From: Candidatus Aenigmatarchaeota archaeon
Lineage (GTDB): Archaea; EX4484-52
DNA: 60,040 nt
Assembly (NCBI GenBank): GCA_023137195.1
Contig: JAGLPV010000024.1
Coordinates: forward strand, 1-60,040
Direction of reading: 5' to 3'
The notes below the pieces were generated by a model, which saw nothing but the letters and a program-made list of their open reading frames with translations, did not search any database and was not told the origin of the DNA. Every line of letters begins with the position of its first letter. The first letter of the stretch is position 1. The position numbers and the translations under genes were made by a program. Below, piece after piece: positions 44,201 to 52,056 of this stretch.

Positions 44201-47123
44201 TACCTCCATTTGTTGTTATATTAAATTCACTGCCGTTGCATGCAATCTTGGGCTCACCGACTGTTTTGTTTCCTCTTGGCGGTGTGTTGTCTACAAATAC
44301 GCACTGTTTTTTGATTTCTTCTTCAATTCCAAGATTATCTACACTAAAGTATTCTATCAAATGGCATGATTCCTCTGGTTTGTAAAATTGTCCCGTATAT
44401 TCTGTCCAGTTCCCCATGCCTTGTGCCTCATCACATGTAACTACATCATAGCAGTAGTTATCTGATACAACGGTATTTCTCCAGTATGTATTGTTTACGC
44501 CAGATGCGCATGGTGCCTGGGGATTGTCTGTAGCATTTAATGTTATTGGTGTTGAACTGTTTATCCAGATTGTGCAAAGCGCGTGTGTGCAGTCTTCAAA
44601 ACAAACAGGATTTCCTATGCATTGACTAATACACATTGCCTCGCAATTAGGTTCAATTTTCTGCGGATCCCCGTATGTTTTGTTTGTAAGAGGGGGCTGT
44701 GAATCTACATAGAATGTTTCAATATCTTCTATATTGTTTCCCAGAGCATCCCGACAGACTATTTCTAATTCATGCACTGTGTCTTCATAGAATCTTATGT
44801 CGAATGGAGGTATCTTATTGGATTCCCCTTTCATTGGATTGCCATCAAGATAATACATCCAATCGCATGTAACATTGCCGACAGTGCAGTTTTCGTATGT
44901 ATTATTGTCATATGCTTCTACATGTATTGTCGTGCCTGTGCCGTTTTCCTCGCAAGTCCAGTCCTTTATCCAGCAGGTATCATTTGTTCCCGGTCTTGGA
45001 GGGCAATCCCCATACTGTGGACCAATCAATGTCTTGTTTATTATAGGAGGAATTGAATCAACCCTGAAGTATTCCAGATCAGTTTGATTGTTCCTGTTTT
45101 CAAGAGCATCAACGCAGTAGAATTCAAGGCCATGAAGTGAATCTTCCTGGAATATTATTATTGTGCCTTCATCCACGCAACAGTAATCATCGTCATTTGG
45201 TCCCTGCATTGTACCGCCAAGAAGAGGACAATATACCCTATTTGTAAGCCAAGGTGCTATGTCAAATGAAATCCTGAAGCATGCTTCACCATAACCTACC
45301 GGATGAGGTTGAGGATCCATACAACTTAAGTTTATTTCAGTCACATGGTCTCTTACCCAGTAACATTCAGCAAAATTATAATCTATCAAATCAGTTTCAA
45401 ATAAGTAATTATTTGGGTTCCATGCTGTTAATCCGGGTTCACTATAATCACTTGATGGAACTAACCATATTTTTGCTCCCGTACAATGTGAATAAAAATC
45501 CGGAGCACCACAATAGTCATGTTCATTAATATCCATATTTGCATCAGGATAACTAGGTAAATTCATACCTAAATCTACACTTCCACTAACAACTAAATTT
45601 CCATTGCTATCTGAAGTTGCTTCAACTATCAATGCACCAGGGTTATCTCCTCCCCAATTATTAAATCTATCAGGTTCATCTGCATAATATATCAAAGAAT
45701 ATTCTGTATTTGTTTGAAGCCCATTTGCTGTAAGTTCATATTCAAATTCTGGACCCATATCATTATATTCTAATGTTGCTTGTATTCCATCTCCAGTAAT
45801 TGGTTGCCAAGTTGAATTTTTGTTTTCAAGAATTAAGATTAAATCCTCACCAGTAATTGATTCATCTTTACTACAAGGAATATTTGGCACTCCAACCTCT
45901 TTTGTTCCAACAGGTGGAGTATCTTCAACATAAACACACTGGTGTTTTACAGGCTCTCTGTTTCCAAGTTCATCTACACTGTAGTATTCTATAATATGGC
46001 ATGATTCTTCATTTTTGAAAAATGGACCGGTATATTCAATCCAACCGCAATCATCCCATCCGCTTGAATTCCAAGTCATACATACATTATAATCTTCACA
46101 AAATCCCAGAAGTCCCTGAGGTCCTTCATACACATTCCTGTAATATGTAGTCATGTTGCTTATATTGCATCCCTGTGTTGTTGGGTCGGGATCAACTGCG
46201 CTAAGTGTTACAAGAGTATGTGTAGTAATCCAGTGAGGGTATTGGTCTTCAACAATAGTGTAAGGGAAATGAGGATCGCCGTAAGTCTTGGTTGTTTCCG
46301 GAGGAGTGTCATCAACCCTGAAAACTTCAATATCTTCAAGTACATTGCCTGCAATATCCTTGCATGTAACATTCAAAACATGAAGGGAATCATTGTCAAA
46401 AGTCATTGAGTAATTCCATGAGCTCTCTCCATCTAAATCAGCATATATTACTGGTATTGGAGCGCTTCCGTCAAGAGTATATGAAACTTCACAAAAATCA
46501 AGTCCACTTACTCCACACAATCCTGCTTCTACAATATCAATCTGTATCTCTGTGTCTTGTCTTATCCAGCACTCTTCTCCCGATCCAGGAGGGCATGGTC
46601 CGGATTGATTGCCGATTATTTTTTTCGTTATGTTTGGTGCTAAATCATCAACGCTTGTGTTATCATAAGCAAATATCCATAAATCTGTTATATCTCTTGT
46701 TTCAAATTGCCATGTTAAATTACAATAGCCGGGTCCACTTGGAGGCGTTGTTGCAGAAAAAGTAAAATTAGTACATGTTCCTTGGGCAATATAATACCCT
46801 GGTGCTGTAGCAGTGTATTCATAATGTCCCTTTACCGGATTGTATGGGGCTTTATACCAACCTGTTTTATCATCTGCATCAAAGTTAACATAATTCGGAT
46901 TATTATAAATTCTCACTTCGTCAATTGAATCATTGCCATCAGGCACATTACAAATTTCAACCGTATACCCCATGTTCATACCCGCAGCAGACCATTCCGG
47001 CTGTAATTCAACACCACTATTATGTTGCGCAAAACCAACTGAAGCAAATAGTAGTACAACTAATACCATTGTACAAAAAGGCGTCTTTATTTTCCTATCA
47101 AAACTATAATTTTTTAATTCCAT
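41295..47123 (-). CDS. Giant secreted mosaic protein (1,942 residues) with repeated Ig-like modules
   Basis: After a signal peptide (about 15-32) the protein has roughly nine Ig/cadherin-like modules. They alternate between C-H-x-I-E-Y-x-S-V-D...QCVFVDNTPP and L-H-x-L-E-x-x-C-x-D...FxVDSxPP forms, each leading to N-K-T-x-G-x-P. Two other domains are inserted: one near 425-580, and a beta-propeller-like region near 985-1250 (YVIADNS, FVDETQGYLYVADRNG, HNNNKIYVTDGSTTVREY). A CGD...CDDGNTENGDGCDENC repeat follows at about 1255-1285. The end (about 1744-1942) is a WNLISVPF-type beta domain. No C-terminal anchor is seen. It may be an adhesin or outer sheath component. Confidence 0.72.
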   Translation of the reverse strand: MELKNYSFDRKIKTPFCTMVLVVLLFASVGFAQHNSGVELQPEWSAAGMNMGYTVEICNVPDGNDSIDEVRIYNNPNYVNFDADDKTGWYKAPYNPVKGHYEYTATAPGYYIAQGTCTNFTFSATTPPSGPGYCNLTWQFETRDITDLWIFAYDNTSVDDLAPNITKKIIGNQSGPCPPGSGEECWIRQDTEIQIDIVEAGLCGVSGLDFCEVSYTLDGSAPIPVIYADLDGESSWNYSMTFDNDSLHVLNVTCKDIAGNVLEDIEVFRVDDTPPETTKTYGDPHFPYTIVEDQYPHWITTHTLVTLSAVDPDPTTQGCNISNMTTYYRNVYEGPQGLLGFCEDYNVCMTWNSSGWDDCGWIEYTGPFFKNEESCHIIEYYSVDELGNREPVKHQCVYVEDTPPVGTKEVGVPNIPCSKDESITGEDLILILENKNSTWQPITGDGIQATLEYNDMGPEFEYELTANGLQTNTEYSLIYYADEPDRFNNWGGDNPGALIVEATSDSNGNLVVSGSVDLGMNLPSYPDANMDINEHDYCGAPDFYSHCTGAKIWLVPSSDYSEPGLTAWNPNNYLFETDLIDYNFAECYWVRDHVTEINLSCMDPQPHPVGYGEACFRISFDIAPWLTNRVYCPLLGGTMQGPNDDDYCCVDEGTIIIFQEDSLHGLEFYCVDALENRNNQTDLEYFRVDSIPPIINKTLIGPQYGDCPPRPGTNDTCWIKDWTCEENGTGTTIHVEAYDNNTYENCTVGNVTCDWMYYLDGNPMKGESNKIPPFDIRFYEDTVHELEIVCRDALGNNIEDIETFYVDSQPPLTNKTYGDPQKIEPNCEAMCISQCIGNPVCFEDCTHALCTIWINSSTPITLNATDNPQAPCASGVNNTYWRNTVVSDNYCYDVVTCDEAQGMGNWTEYTGQFYKPEESCHLIEYFSVDNLGIEEEIKKQCVFVDNTPPRGNKTVGEPKIACNGSEFNITTNGGMLAPRVQGINPVTLYVIADNSKQPNLLEAYNVETNGTLTYVSNYTLPTVGNGAVGTALDTVNDQLFVTFEFIGDVYVFDANNFNPMGNISTAASDLAGVFVDETQGYLYVADRNGPNVHVYDTTTHANVITYNTGLNIYGMAFDHNNNKIYVTDGSTTVREYNTTMNLLNTYSLPNNNVGIAVDTRNQADVYLYTTTWYYSPSSFTKYRINNGVSNQSATMDDPAGIAVHPTAAFTYVTSGDPGLHDLKAYNTNTMTEIQNTIMPGTATDLFVGEVIFVPYCGDSKLDSGEECDDGNTENGDGCDENCQIEYPAGPDCWWVRDHVTEITLDCEDQGDHPVEQETMCYRVSYDNVSGIWGYITNQYCTEFGGTMEGDWCCNYVGDEPYVFNFTEDSVHDLEFYCIDHLGNTEETTDLEYFKVDSVAPNTTKTYLEPYYVNPQTGFDYIDNASRIELTAVDGGDVCHVDGIDTYYSYTKVRDYMCENNCSAMHGHEDINNTYTEPFGIPEESCHLIEFYSQDALGNTEDVQYQCVFVDHTPPVTNKTYSAPFFEEEGTKWITNMTNITLFAYDSEPHPSGVNRTYYRDVYLENETDWHYCYDNCSEWTQDARYGLPTAPEPYNPTGYKYTGLEESCHIIEYYSVDNVNKTETLNHQCVFVDNTAPIPDKKVGKPNSYCDNISGNCTWEWKVTTMTPIILSCDDQGPHPSDHSIVHWRVWWDRTQNWTEWNTTTEGTEIYLEEECLHQLEFYCTDAVGHESEKDLEWIKVEGGAFNITLNPKWNLISVPFVMTEDSIEEVFEDIADKVISVWTYDGVADEWYVYTPGPGTDTLTEMKPGWGYWVLMNTSAMEGNSVQLTIGGRLFSEAATPPSKKVVPGWNLIGYYGTDGELGYYGPNENGDPTYCALYSLIDTVIGNPRWSSLVTYWGPNNPPWKYMYAKNNMDAGAGYWMEIDVEDTYSFSTFCGRFSP

Positions 47124-47243
47124 ATTACCCCTTGCTCATTTATGGACACTTCAACCTTAAATACTTTTCTATTTTTTAACTACTTCAAAGTTGCAACACA
47201 TATAGTATAATGTCTCCTGTCTCAAACAGATGCAAAATATTCT

Positions 47244-47921
47244 TTAAAAAAATAGAGAATGACCATTTTCCTTCAACCAGTTCCTGTGATTTTTATAATC
47301 GGGCATTATGCTGATTACCTTGTCCCAAAACTTTTTAGAATGGTTTTTTTCTTCAATGTGGCTTAATTCATGCACCACAACATAATCGATGATGTTTAAT
47401 GGCGCCATTACTAGGTGCCAGTTGAAATTAAGGTTGTCGCGTCCGCTGCATGAACCCCATCTTGTCCTGGTGTCCTTGATGCTTATCCTGTTGTATCTGA
47501 TTCCTGCGGCTGAAGAGTAATGCTTTGTCCTCTCCAGAAAAATTTTATGCGCCTGTTGCCTGTACCATCTTGTAAAAATAGATTCTGCTCTTTCTATTGC
47601 ATCCCGGGAGAGAACAAAACAATTGTCGTTAAAATGAAGATGTGGGCGGTTTCTGTCAAGTACATATAGCTTGTAGTTGTTCCCGAGATATAAAAACTCC
47701 TCGCCTTCTGCAAATTCTCTCGGGTGTTTTTGTTCGCATCTTTTGCGGACAAGTTCCTGCTTGCTTAAAATCCATTTTTTCTTTTTATCCAGCATTTTAT
47801 GGATGGCTTTATCCGAAGCGCGGTTGGGAACTCTGACGATTAATTCTCCTTTCTTGTTGATTTCCATCCCGTATGTCTTTCGGCTGGACCTTATTATTCT
47901 GTCAATTTTGATTTCTTCCAT
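47244..47921 (-). CDS. YgjP-like metallopeptidase (DUF45)
   Basis: The 225-residue protein starts with the beta-rich IDRIIRSSRKTYGMEINKKGELIVRVPNRAS region and has RWGSCSGRDNLNFNWHLVMAP, followed by the zinc motif VVHELSHIEEKNHSKKFW (HExxH with a third His). This is the standard order for DUF45/YgjP. The natural substrate is not known. It starts 2 bases after the stop of the pgl-zwf fusion, so it is the last gene of the oxidative pentose phosphate operon; a functional link is unclear. Confidence 0.85.
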   Translation of the reverse strand: MEEIKIDRIIRSSRKTYGMEINKKGELIVRVPNRASDKAIHKMLDKKKKWILSKQELVRKRCEQKHPREFAEGEEFLYLGNNYKLYVLDRNRPHLHFNDNCFVLSRDAIERAESIFTRWYRQQAHKIFLERTKHYSSAAGIRYNRISIKDTRTRWGSCSGRDNLNFNWHLVMAPLNIIDYVVVHELSHIEEKNHSKKFWDKVISIMPDYKNHRNWLKENGHSLFF

Positions 47922-47923
47922 TT

Positions 47924-49987
47924 TTAATATTCGTAAAATCCTTTTGGACCGTGGCTTCCTTTTTTGTAAGGTATGAGAGGTATGCCTTCCTTTAACTTTA
48001 AAATTTCGTCGGTGATTTTCCAGGATGTTTTCAATACATCGTACCTGGAAAATAAAGTCTTGTCTCCCCTGATGCAGTCTGCTATTAATTTTTCATAGGT
48101 GCTTATGCTTCTGGATCCAAAAGAACGGGCGTGGCTGTGCTCCATCAGGTGAGCCGCAAATGCTCCTTTCGGGTTTTTTAGATTAAGCCGAAAACTGATG
48201 TTCTTGATTGGTTGTATGTTGATAAAAAGCGTGTTTGGCTTTGCTGAAGGAAAGAGACATTTGTGTTTTTGATGCTGCTTAAATATAATTTCAATGCAGG
48301 CTCTTTTTTTTGTTAATCTCTTGCCTGTCCTTAAAATGATTGGGGTTCCCTTCCACCGTTCGTTGTTGCATGCTAATTTTAATTCAACGAAAGTCTCGGT
48401 GTTTGTTTGGGTTATGCCTGCTTTTTTTGCTTCATCAACATAGCCCTCGTACTGACCTACTACAATATTTTTTGAAGAAGTAATGCTTATTGTGTCTAGC
48501 ACCTTGACTTTTTCATTGTTTATGCTTTTTTCGTCCAAATCCTCCGGCGCATTCATAAGCATCAGGGAGACTATCTGGAGCAGATGGTTTTGGACCATGT
48601 CTTTGATTGCCCCGGCAGTGGCATAATATGCGAGCCTGTTCCCGACACCCATATCTTCGTCTGCAATTATATTGATTTGGTCGATGAATTTATTGGACCA
48701 TGTATGCTCAAAAAGAGGATTTGAAAACCTGAATGCAAGGAGGTTTTGGACTGTGTATTTTCCAAGATAGTGATCAATCCGGTAGATTGACTTTTCGGAA
48801 AAAACATTTCTTGCTTTCCTATCTAATTGGATTGATGATTCAAGGCAGTCACCGAAAGGTTTCTCAAATACTATTCGCCTGAAGTGTTCCGGGTGCTCGC
48901 AGAGGTTGTATTTCTCCAGCTGATCAATGACATTACATACTACTTCATTGCTTGTTGCAAGATAGTATATCCTGTTTCCTGAGGTCTTTGCTGATTTTGA
49001 CAGATATTCTTCAAATCCTTCCAGGGCATTTGGTGCGCTCAGGTCTGCCTGGAAGTAGTGGATATCTATGTTATCCCATGTGCTTTGGTCAATGTCATTG
49101 TCAAATTTAATAAGATGTTTTTTGTATTCTTCGTCAGACAACGGTCTTCTGCCTATACCTACAATAGAAAAATCAGATGGGATTGCTCTTTTTTTTACAA
49201 GGGAAAATATTGCGGGTGCCAGTTTTATCTTGGCAAGATCGCCGGTGCCTCCGAATACTATTAGCGTAAATGGTTTTATCTTCTCCAGATTGTCTGTGAA
49301 TACATAAGGGTGCTTTGTATTATTAATGAGTTTGGCAGGGCATTGCTCTGTCGATAGTTCCGGGTTTTTAAAGTTCTGGAATGCCTGCCGTTTGTCTTTG
49401 GTCAAAAATAATGCAATCGCTGTATCTGCATCCTCAAGCATATTTCTTGAAGCAGTTAGTCTTTCAAGTGGTGGTTTTGGCGAATCAGACATTGTGAAAT
49501 ATTCGCACCCGTTGTGTCTAATAGAATGGTGTTGCGGGGAAAGCGCCGCGACATGACTGTCTTCTCCTGCACTCAAAAGCACAATATCCAGCGGCTGAAA
49601 TTTCTTAAATTCTTCATTGTATTTTTTTACGCCCTTATCTTTTACAAATATGTCCAGCTCAAAAGGATGTACGTTTTGAGCAGGTATCTTTTTCTCTTCC
49701 AGTAATTTTGATAAGAACGAATCGTATGCATTCTTATAAATGGAGTGCCTGGAAGTGTTCTCTACCAGACGCTCATCCACCATGAAAATATGCACTTTCT
49801 CCCAGGGAATATTGGTCGTGGTTTTAAATATCTCGAATATTTCCACTATGCTTTTCCCTCCGCAAATGCCCAATACAACATATTCTTTTTGGAGAAGTAA
49901 TCTTTTGACAGAAGCTTCTATTATTTTGACAGCTTTCTTTGCCAAAGTGCGCCTGTATTCATTTGAAATGATTGTTGTTTCTGTCAT
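47924..49987 (-). CDS. zwf: Fused 6-phosphogluconolactonase - glucose-6-phosphate dehydrogenase
   Basis: The 687-residue protein has an N-terminal Pgl domain (about 1-230) and a C-terminal Zwf domain (about 238-687). Zwf features are FTLIVFGGTGDLAKIKLAPAI, FEKPFGDCLESS and the substrate motif RIDHYLGK at about 397. The Pgl part is colinear with the adjacent separate Pgl but has changes in conserved sites: R45 to K, N83 to I, G144 to S in GEDGH, and FPG (150-152) to SPQ. The lactonase half may therefore be weak. The ATG overlaps the pgl stop (ATGA). The dehydrogenase call is firm; the state of the lactonase half is inference. Confidence 0.9.
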   Translation of the reverse strand: MTETTIISNEYRRTLAKKAVKIIEASVKRLLLQKEYVVLGICGGKSIVEIFEIFKTTTNIPWEKVHIFMVDERLVENTSRHSIYKNAYDSFLSKLLEEKKIPAQNVHPFELDIFVKDKGVKKYNEEFKKFQPLDIVLLSAGEDSHVAALSPQHHSIRHNGCEYFTMSDSPKPPLERLTASRNMLEDADTAIALFLTKDKRQAFQNFKNPELSTEQCPAKLINNTKHPYVFTDNLEKIKPFTLIVFGGTGDLAKIKLAPAIFSLVKKRAIPSDFSIVGIGRRPLSDEEYKKHLIKFDNDIDQSTWDNIDIHYFQADLSAPNALEGFEEYLSKSAKTSGNRIYYLATSNEVVCNVIDQLEKYNLCEHPEHFRRIVFEKPFGDCLESSIQLDRKARNVFSEKSIYRIDHYLGKYTVQNLLAFRFSNPLFEHTWSNKFIDQINIIADEDMGVGNRLAYYATAGAIKDMVQNHLLQIVSLMLMNAPEDLDEKSINNEKVKVLDTISITSSKNIVVGQYEGYVDEAKKAGITQTNTETFVELKLACNNERWKGTPIILRTGKRLTKKRACIEIIFKQHQKHKCLFPSAKPNTLFINIQPIKNISFRLNLKNPKGAFAAHLMEHSHARSFGSRSISTYEKLIADCIRGDKTLFSRYDVLKTSWKITDEILKLKEGIPLIPYKKGSHGPKGFYEY

Positions 49988-50688
49988 ATTATATCTGTTA
50001 ATATATATGGGTGTTTTGCCTTAGTGATTGTTTTTGCAGGACATTGAATTGTTGAGAGTTCCGGATTTTTAAAGTTCAGGAAGGCTTGTTTTTTGCCTTC
50101 TCCTAAAAATAATACTATTGCTGTGTCTGCATTTTCAATCATGGTTTTTGTTGAGGTGATTCTTTCCTTGGGTGGTTTTGGCGAATCGTGCATCATAAAA
50201 AATTCATTTCCTTCCTGTTTTATAGAGTGATGCCCCGGGAAAACTGCCGCGATATGACCGTCTTCTCCTGAACCTAAAATGACAATATCGAATGGCTGAA
50301 ATTTCTTAAATTCTTCATTGTATTGTTTTATTCCTTTGTCTTCTGCTGATTTGTCCAAATGAAATGGGTGTATATTTTCAGCTGGTATTTTTTTTTCTTT
50401 TAGTAATTTTGATAAGAATAATTCGTATGCGTTCCTGTAATTGGAATCAGGAGAATCCTTATCGACTAAACGTTCGTCCACCATGAAAAAATGTATTTTC
50501 TCCCATGGGAGAAGAGTTGTAGTTTTGAATTCTTCGAATATCTCTGCTACACTCCTTCCTCCGGGAATAGCCACTACTACTTTTTCTTTTTGAGAAAGTA
50601 TTCTTTTGACTGATTCTGCTATTGTCTCGACAGCACTCTTTGCTAAAGTGCGCCTGCATTTATTTGAAATGATTCTTGTTTCCGTCAT
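49984..50688 (-). CDS. pgl: 6-phosphogluconolactonase
   Basis: Pgl hydrolyses 6-phosphogluconolactone made by Zwf. The 234-residue protein keeps the family motifs: IPGGRSVAEIF (41-51), MVDERLV (69-75), the Ser-Asn at 82-83, and GSGEDGHIAAVFPG (139-152) with the catalytic His145. It ends at TDII, exactly where the fused neighbour continues into the Zwf domain. The two Pgl sequences are similar even at DNA level, so a tandem duplication followed by fusion of one copy is likely. It overlaps gnd by 4 bases. Confidence 0.9.
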   Translation of the reverse strand: MTETRIISNKCRRTLAKSAVETIAESVKRILSQKEKVVVAIPGGRSVAEIFEEFKTTTLLPWEKIHFFMVDERLVDKDSPDSNYRNAYELFLSKLLKEKKIPAENIHPFHLDKSAEDKGIKQYNEEFKKFQPFDIVILGSGEDGHIAAVFPGHHSIKQEGNEFFMMHDSPKPPKERITSTKTMIENADTAIVLFLGEGKKQAFLNFKNPELSTIQCPAKTITKAKHPYILTDII

Positions 50689-51593
50689 TTTGGCTGATTA
50701 TGCCCTCCGAATTCATATCTTAATGCCTGTACAACTTTTCCCTGATAACGTGGTTCTTTCATTGATCTGAATCTTGCATTTACAGATTCTTCAATTACCG
50801 GGACCGGAACATTCAGCTCTTTTGCGGTCTTGACTGTCCACTCTCCCTCACCACTCAAACCTACTGCGCCGGTGTATTTTTCGAGTTCAATATCATTTGA
50901 ATAAGCTCTTTCTATGAGTTCCACAAGCCAGCTTCTGATTACAGAACCATTGTTCCAGACCTGAGAGAGCTTTCTTTTATCTATGCCATCATTGAACTCT
51001 GATTTTTCAACAACTTCAAATCCTTCTCCCATTGCCTGCATCATTCCGTATTCTATGCCATTGTGTATCATCTTGACAAAATGACCTGCTCCTGCTTTAC
51101 CGAAATAGCCGTATCCATTTTCTACACTGGTATCTCTAAAGATATCCTCTATTTTGTCATATGCTTTTTTGTCTCCTCCGACCATATAACAGGCGCCGTT
51201 CCTTGCACCTTCGATTCCTCCTGATGTCCCGACATCCAGAAACAGTATGCCTTTTTCATTGAGAAATTGACCATGCTCTATGGAATCCTTGTAGTATGAG
51301 TTTCCGCCATCTACCAGAAGGTCTCCTTCTCTCATATATGGAAGTATATTTTTCATGACTTCTTCAAGAGCATCTCCTGCAGGAACCATCAGCCAAACAA
51401 CTTTATTTTCGCCAAGCTTCTCTGAAAATTCCTCTAATGAGTACGCCCCTGTAGCTCCCTCTTTTTCAATATCCTCTACTTTTCCCCTGCTTCTATTATA
51501 TGCAACAACTTCGTGCCCCTTATCCATGAGATTTAACGCCAAATTATAGCCCATTCTTCCAAGCCCGAGAATTCCTATTTTTATCTTGTCCAT
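50685..51593 (-). CDS. gnd: 6-phosphogluconate dehydrogenase, decarboxylating, short form
   Basis: Gnd converts 6-phosphogluconate to ribulose-5-phosphate and CO2 and reduces NAD(P). The 302-residue protein begins KIGILGLGRMGYNLALNLMDKGHEVVAYNRSRGK, has LLVDGGNSYYKDS, DVGTSGGIEGARNG and GHFVKMIHNGIEYGMMQAMGEGFEV with the catalytic Lys and Asn. It matches the short, about 300-residue form found in some bacteria and halophilic archaea, not the 470-residue type. It is first in the operon gnd-pgl-(pgl-zwf)-ygjP. A minus-strand TATA element lies at 51616-51628. Confidence 0.93.
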   Translation of the reverse strand: MDKIKIGILGLGRMGYNLALNLMDKGHEVVAYNRSRGKVEDIEKEGATGAYSLEEFSEKLGENKVVWLMVPAGDALEEVMKNILPYMREGDLLVDGGNSYYKDSIEHGQFLNEKGILFLDVGTSGGIEGARNGACYMVGGDKKAYDKIEDIFRDTSVENGYGYFGKAGAGHFVKMIHNGIEYGMMQAMGEGFEVVEKSEFNDGIDKRKLSQVWNNGSVIRSWLVELIERAYSNDIELEKYTGAVGLSGEGEWTVKTAKELNVPVPVIEESVNARFRSMKEPRYQGKVVQALRYEFGGHNQPK

Positions 51594-51615
51594 AAATATT
51601 CACTTTCTAAAGATA

Positions 51616-51628
51616 TATAATTTTATGC
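51616..51628 (-). promoter_or_regulatory. TATA box for the oxidative pentose phosphate operon
   Basis: On the minus strand AAAATTATATATC lies 23-35 bases ahead of the gnd ATG at 51593. Between them is GAAAGTGAAT, a weak ribosome binding site, so either leaderless or short-leader initiation is possible. Confidence 0.5.
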
Positions 51629-52005
51629 CCTGTTCTATTTAAAAATCTATCTTTGAGAAGAAATTAACTTTTATCTAAAGGAAAATATTCTCTTAAATTA
51701 TATCATTAATTTCAAGTAAAAATCTTTCAAAAAAGATTCTTCTTTATTTCAATAAAAGAGTCTTACTCTAAATACTACTTTTAATGTTGTAAATAAACTT
51801 CTTGTGAAATTTTACTGCTTATTTACAATGTGAAAGATTTTTTCATGTTGTATCTAAACTTGTATATGAGATATAGTTTATACACAATACAACAACTATT
51901 TAGTTGTTTAATATTATCTTCGATTAAACTGGTATTTTAGTCTCTCTCTCTTTAAAAAAACGGATTTGTCTGCTGAACAAAAAATTTGGAAATAAACTAC
52001 TTTTC
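51629..52005. other. Long AT-rich intergenic region with nested inverted repeats
   Basis: No gene is seen on either strand. The region holds AACAACTA/TAGTTGTT (51891-51898 and 51901-51908, 2-base spacer) and a larger imperfect pair TGTTGTAT...ATACAACA around 51846-51897. Another GTTGTAAATAAAC-like word lies near 51786. It separates two divergent genes and may carry regulatory sites for both. Confidence 0.5.
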
Positions 52006-52048
52006 AGTTATCTTAAAAAAACAAATATTTATATATCTTTAGATAACT
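52006..52048 (+). promoter_or_regulatory. Promoter of the Fic gene flanked by an 8-bp inverted repeat
   Basis: AGTTATCT (52006-52013) and AGATAACT (52041-52048) are perfect inverted copies. They flank the TATA element TTTATATAT (about 52028-52036), and the right arm ends 9 bases before ATG 52057. A further AAGATAA follows. The layout suggests an operator that could block transcription when bound. Confidence 0.55.
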
Positions 52049-52056
52049 AAGATAAT

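Noticed and set aside
51594-52056. tRNA or other stable RNA gene in the longest gap
   Set aside because: The gap is very AT-rich and I could not find a T-arm or cloverleaf. No tRNA was seen elsewhere in the window either.
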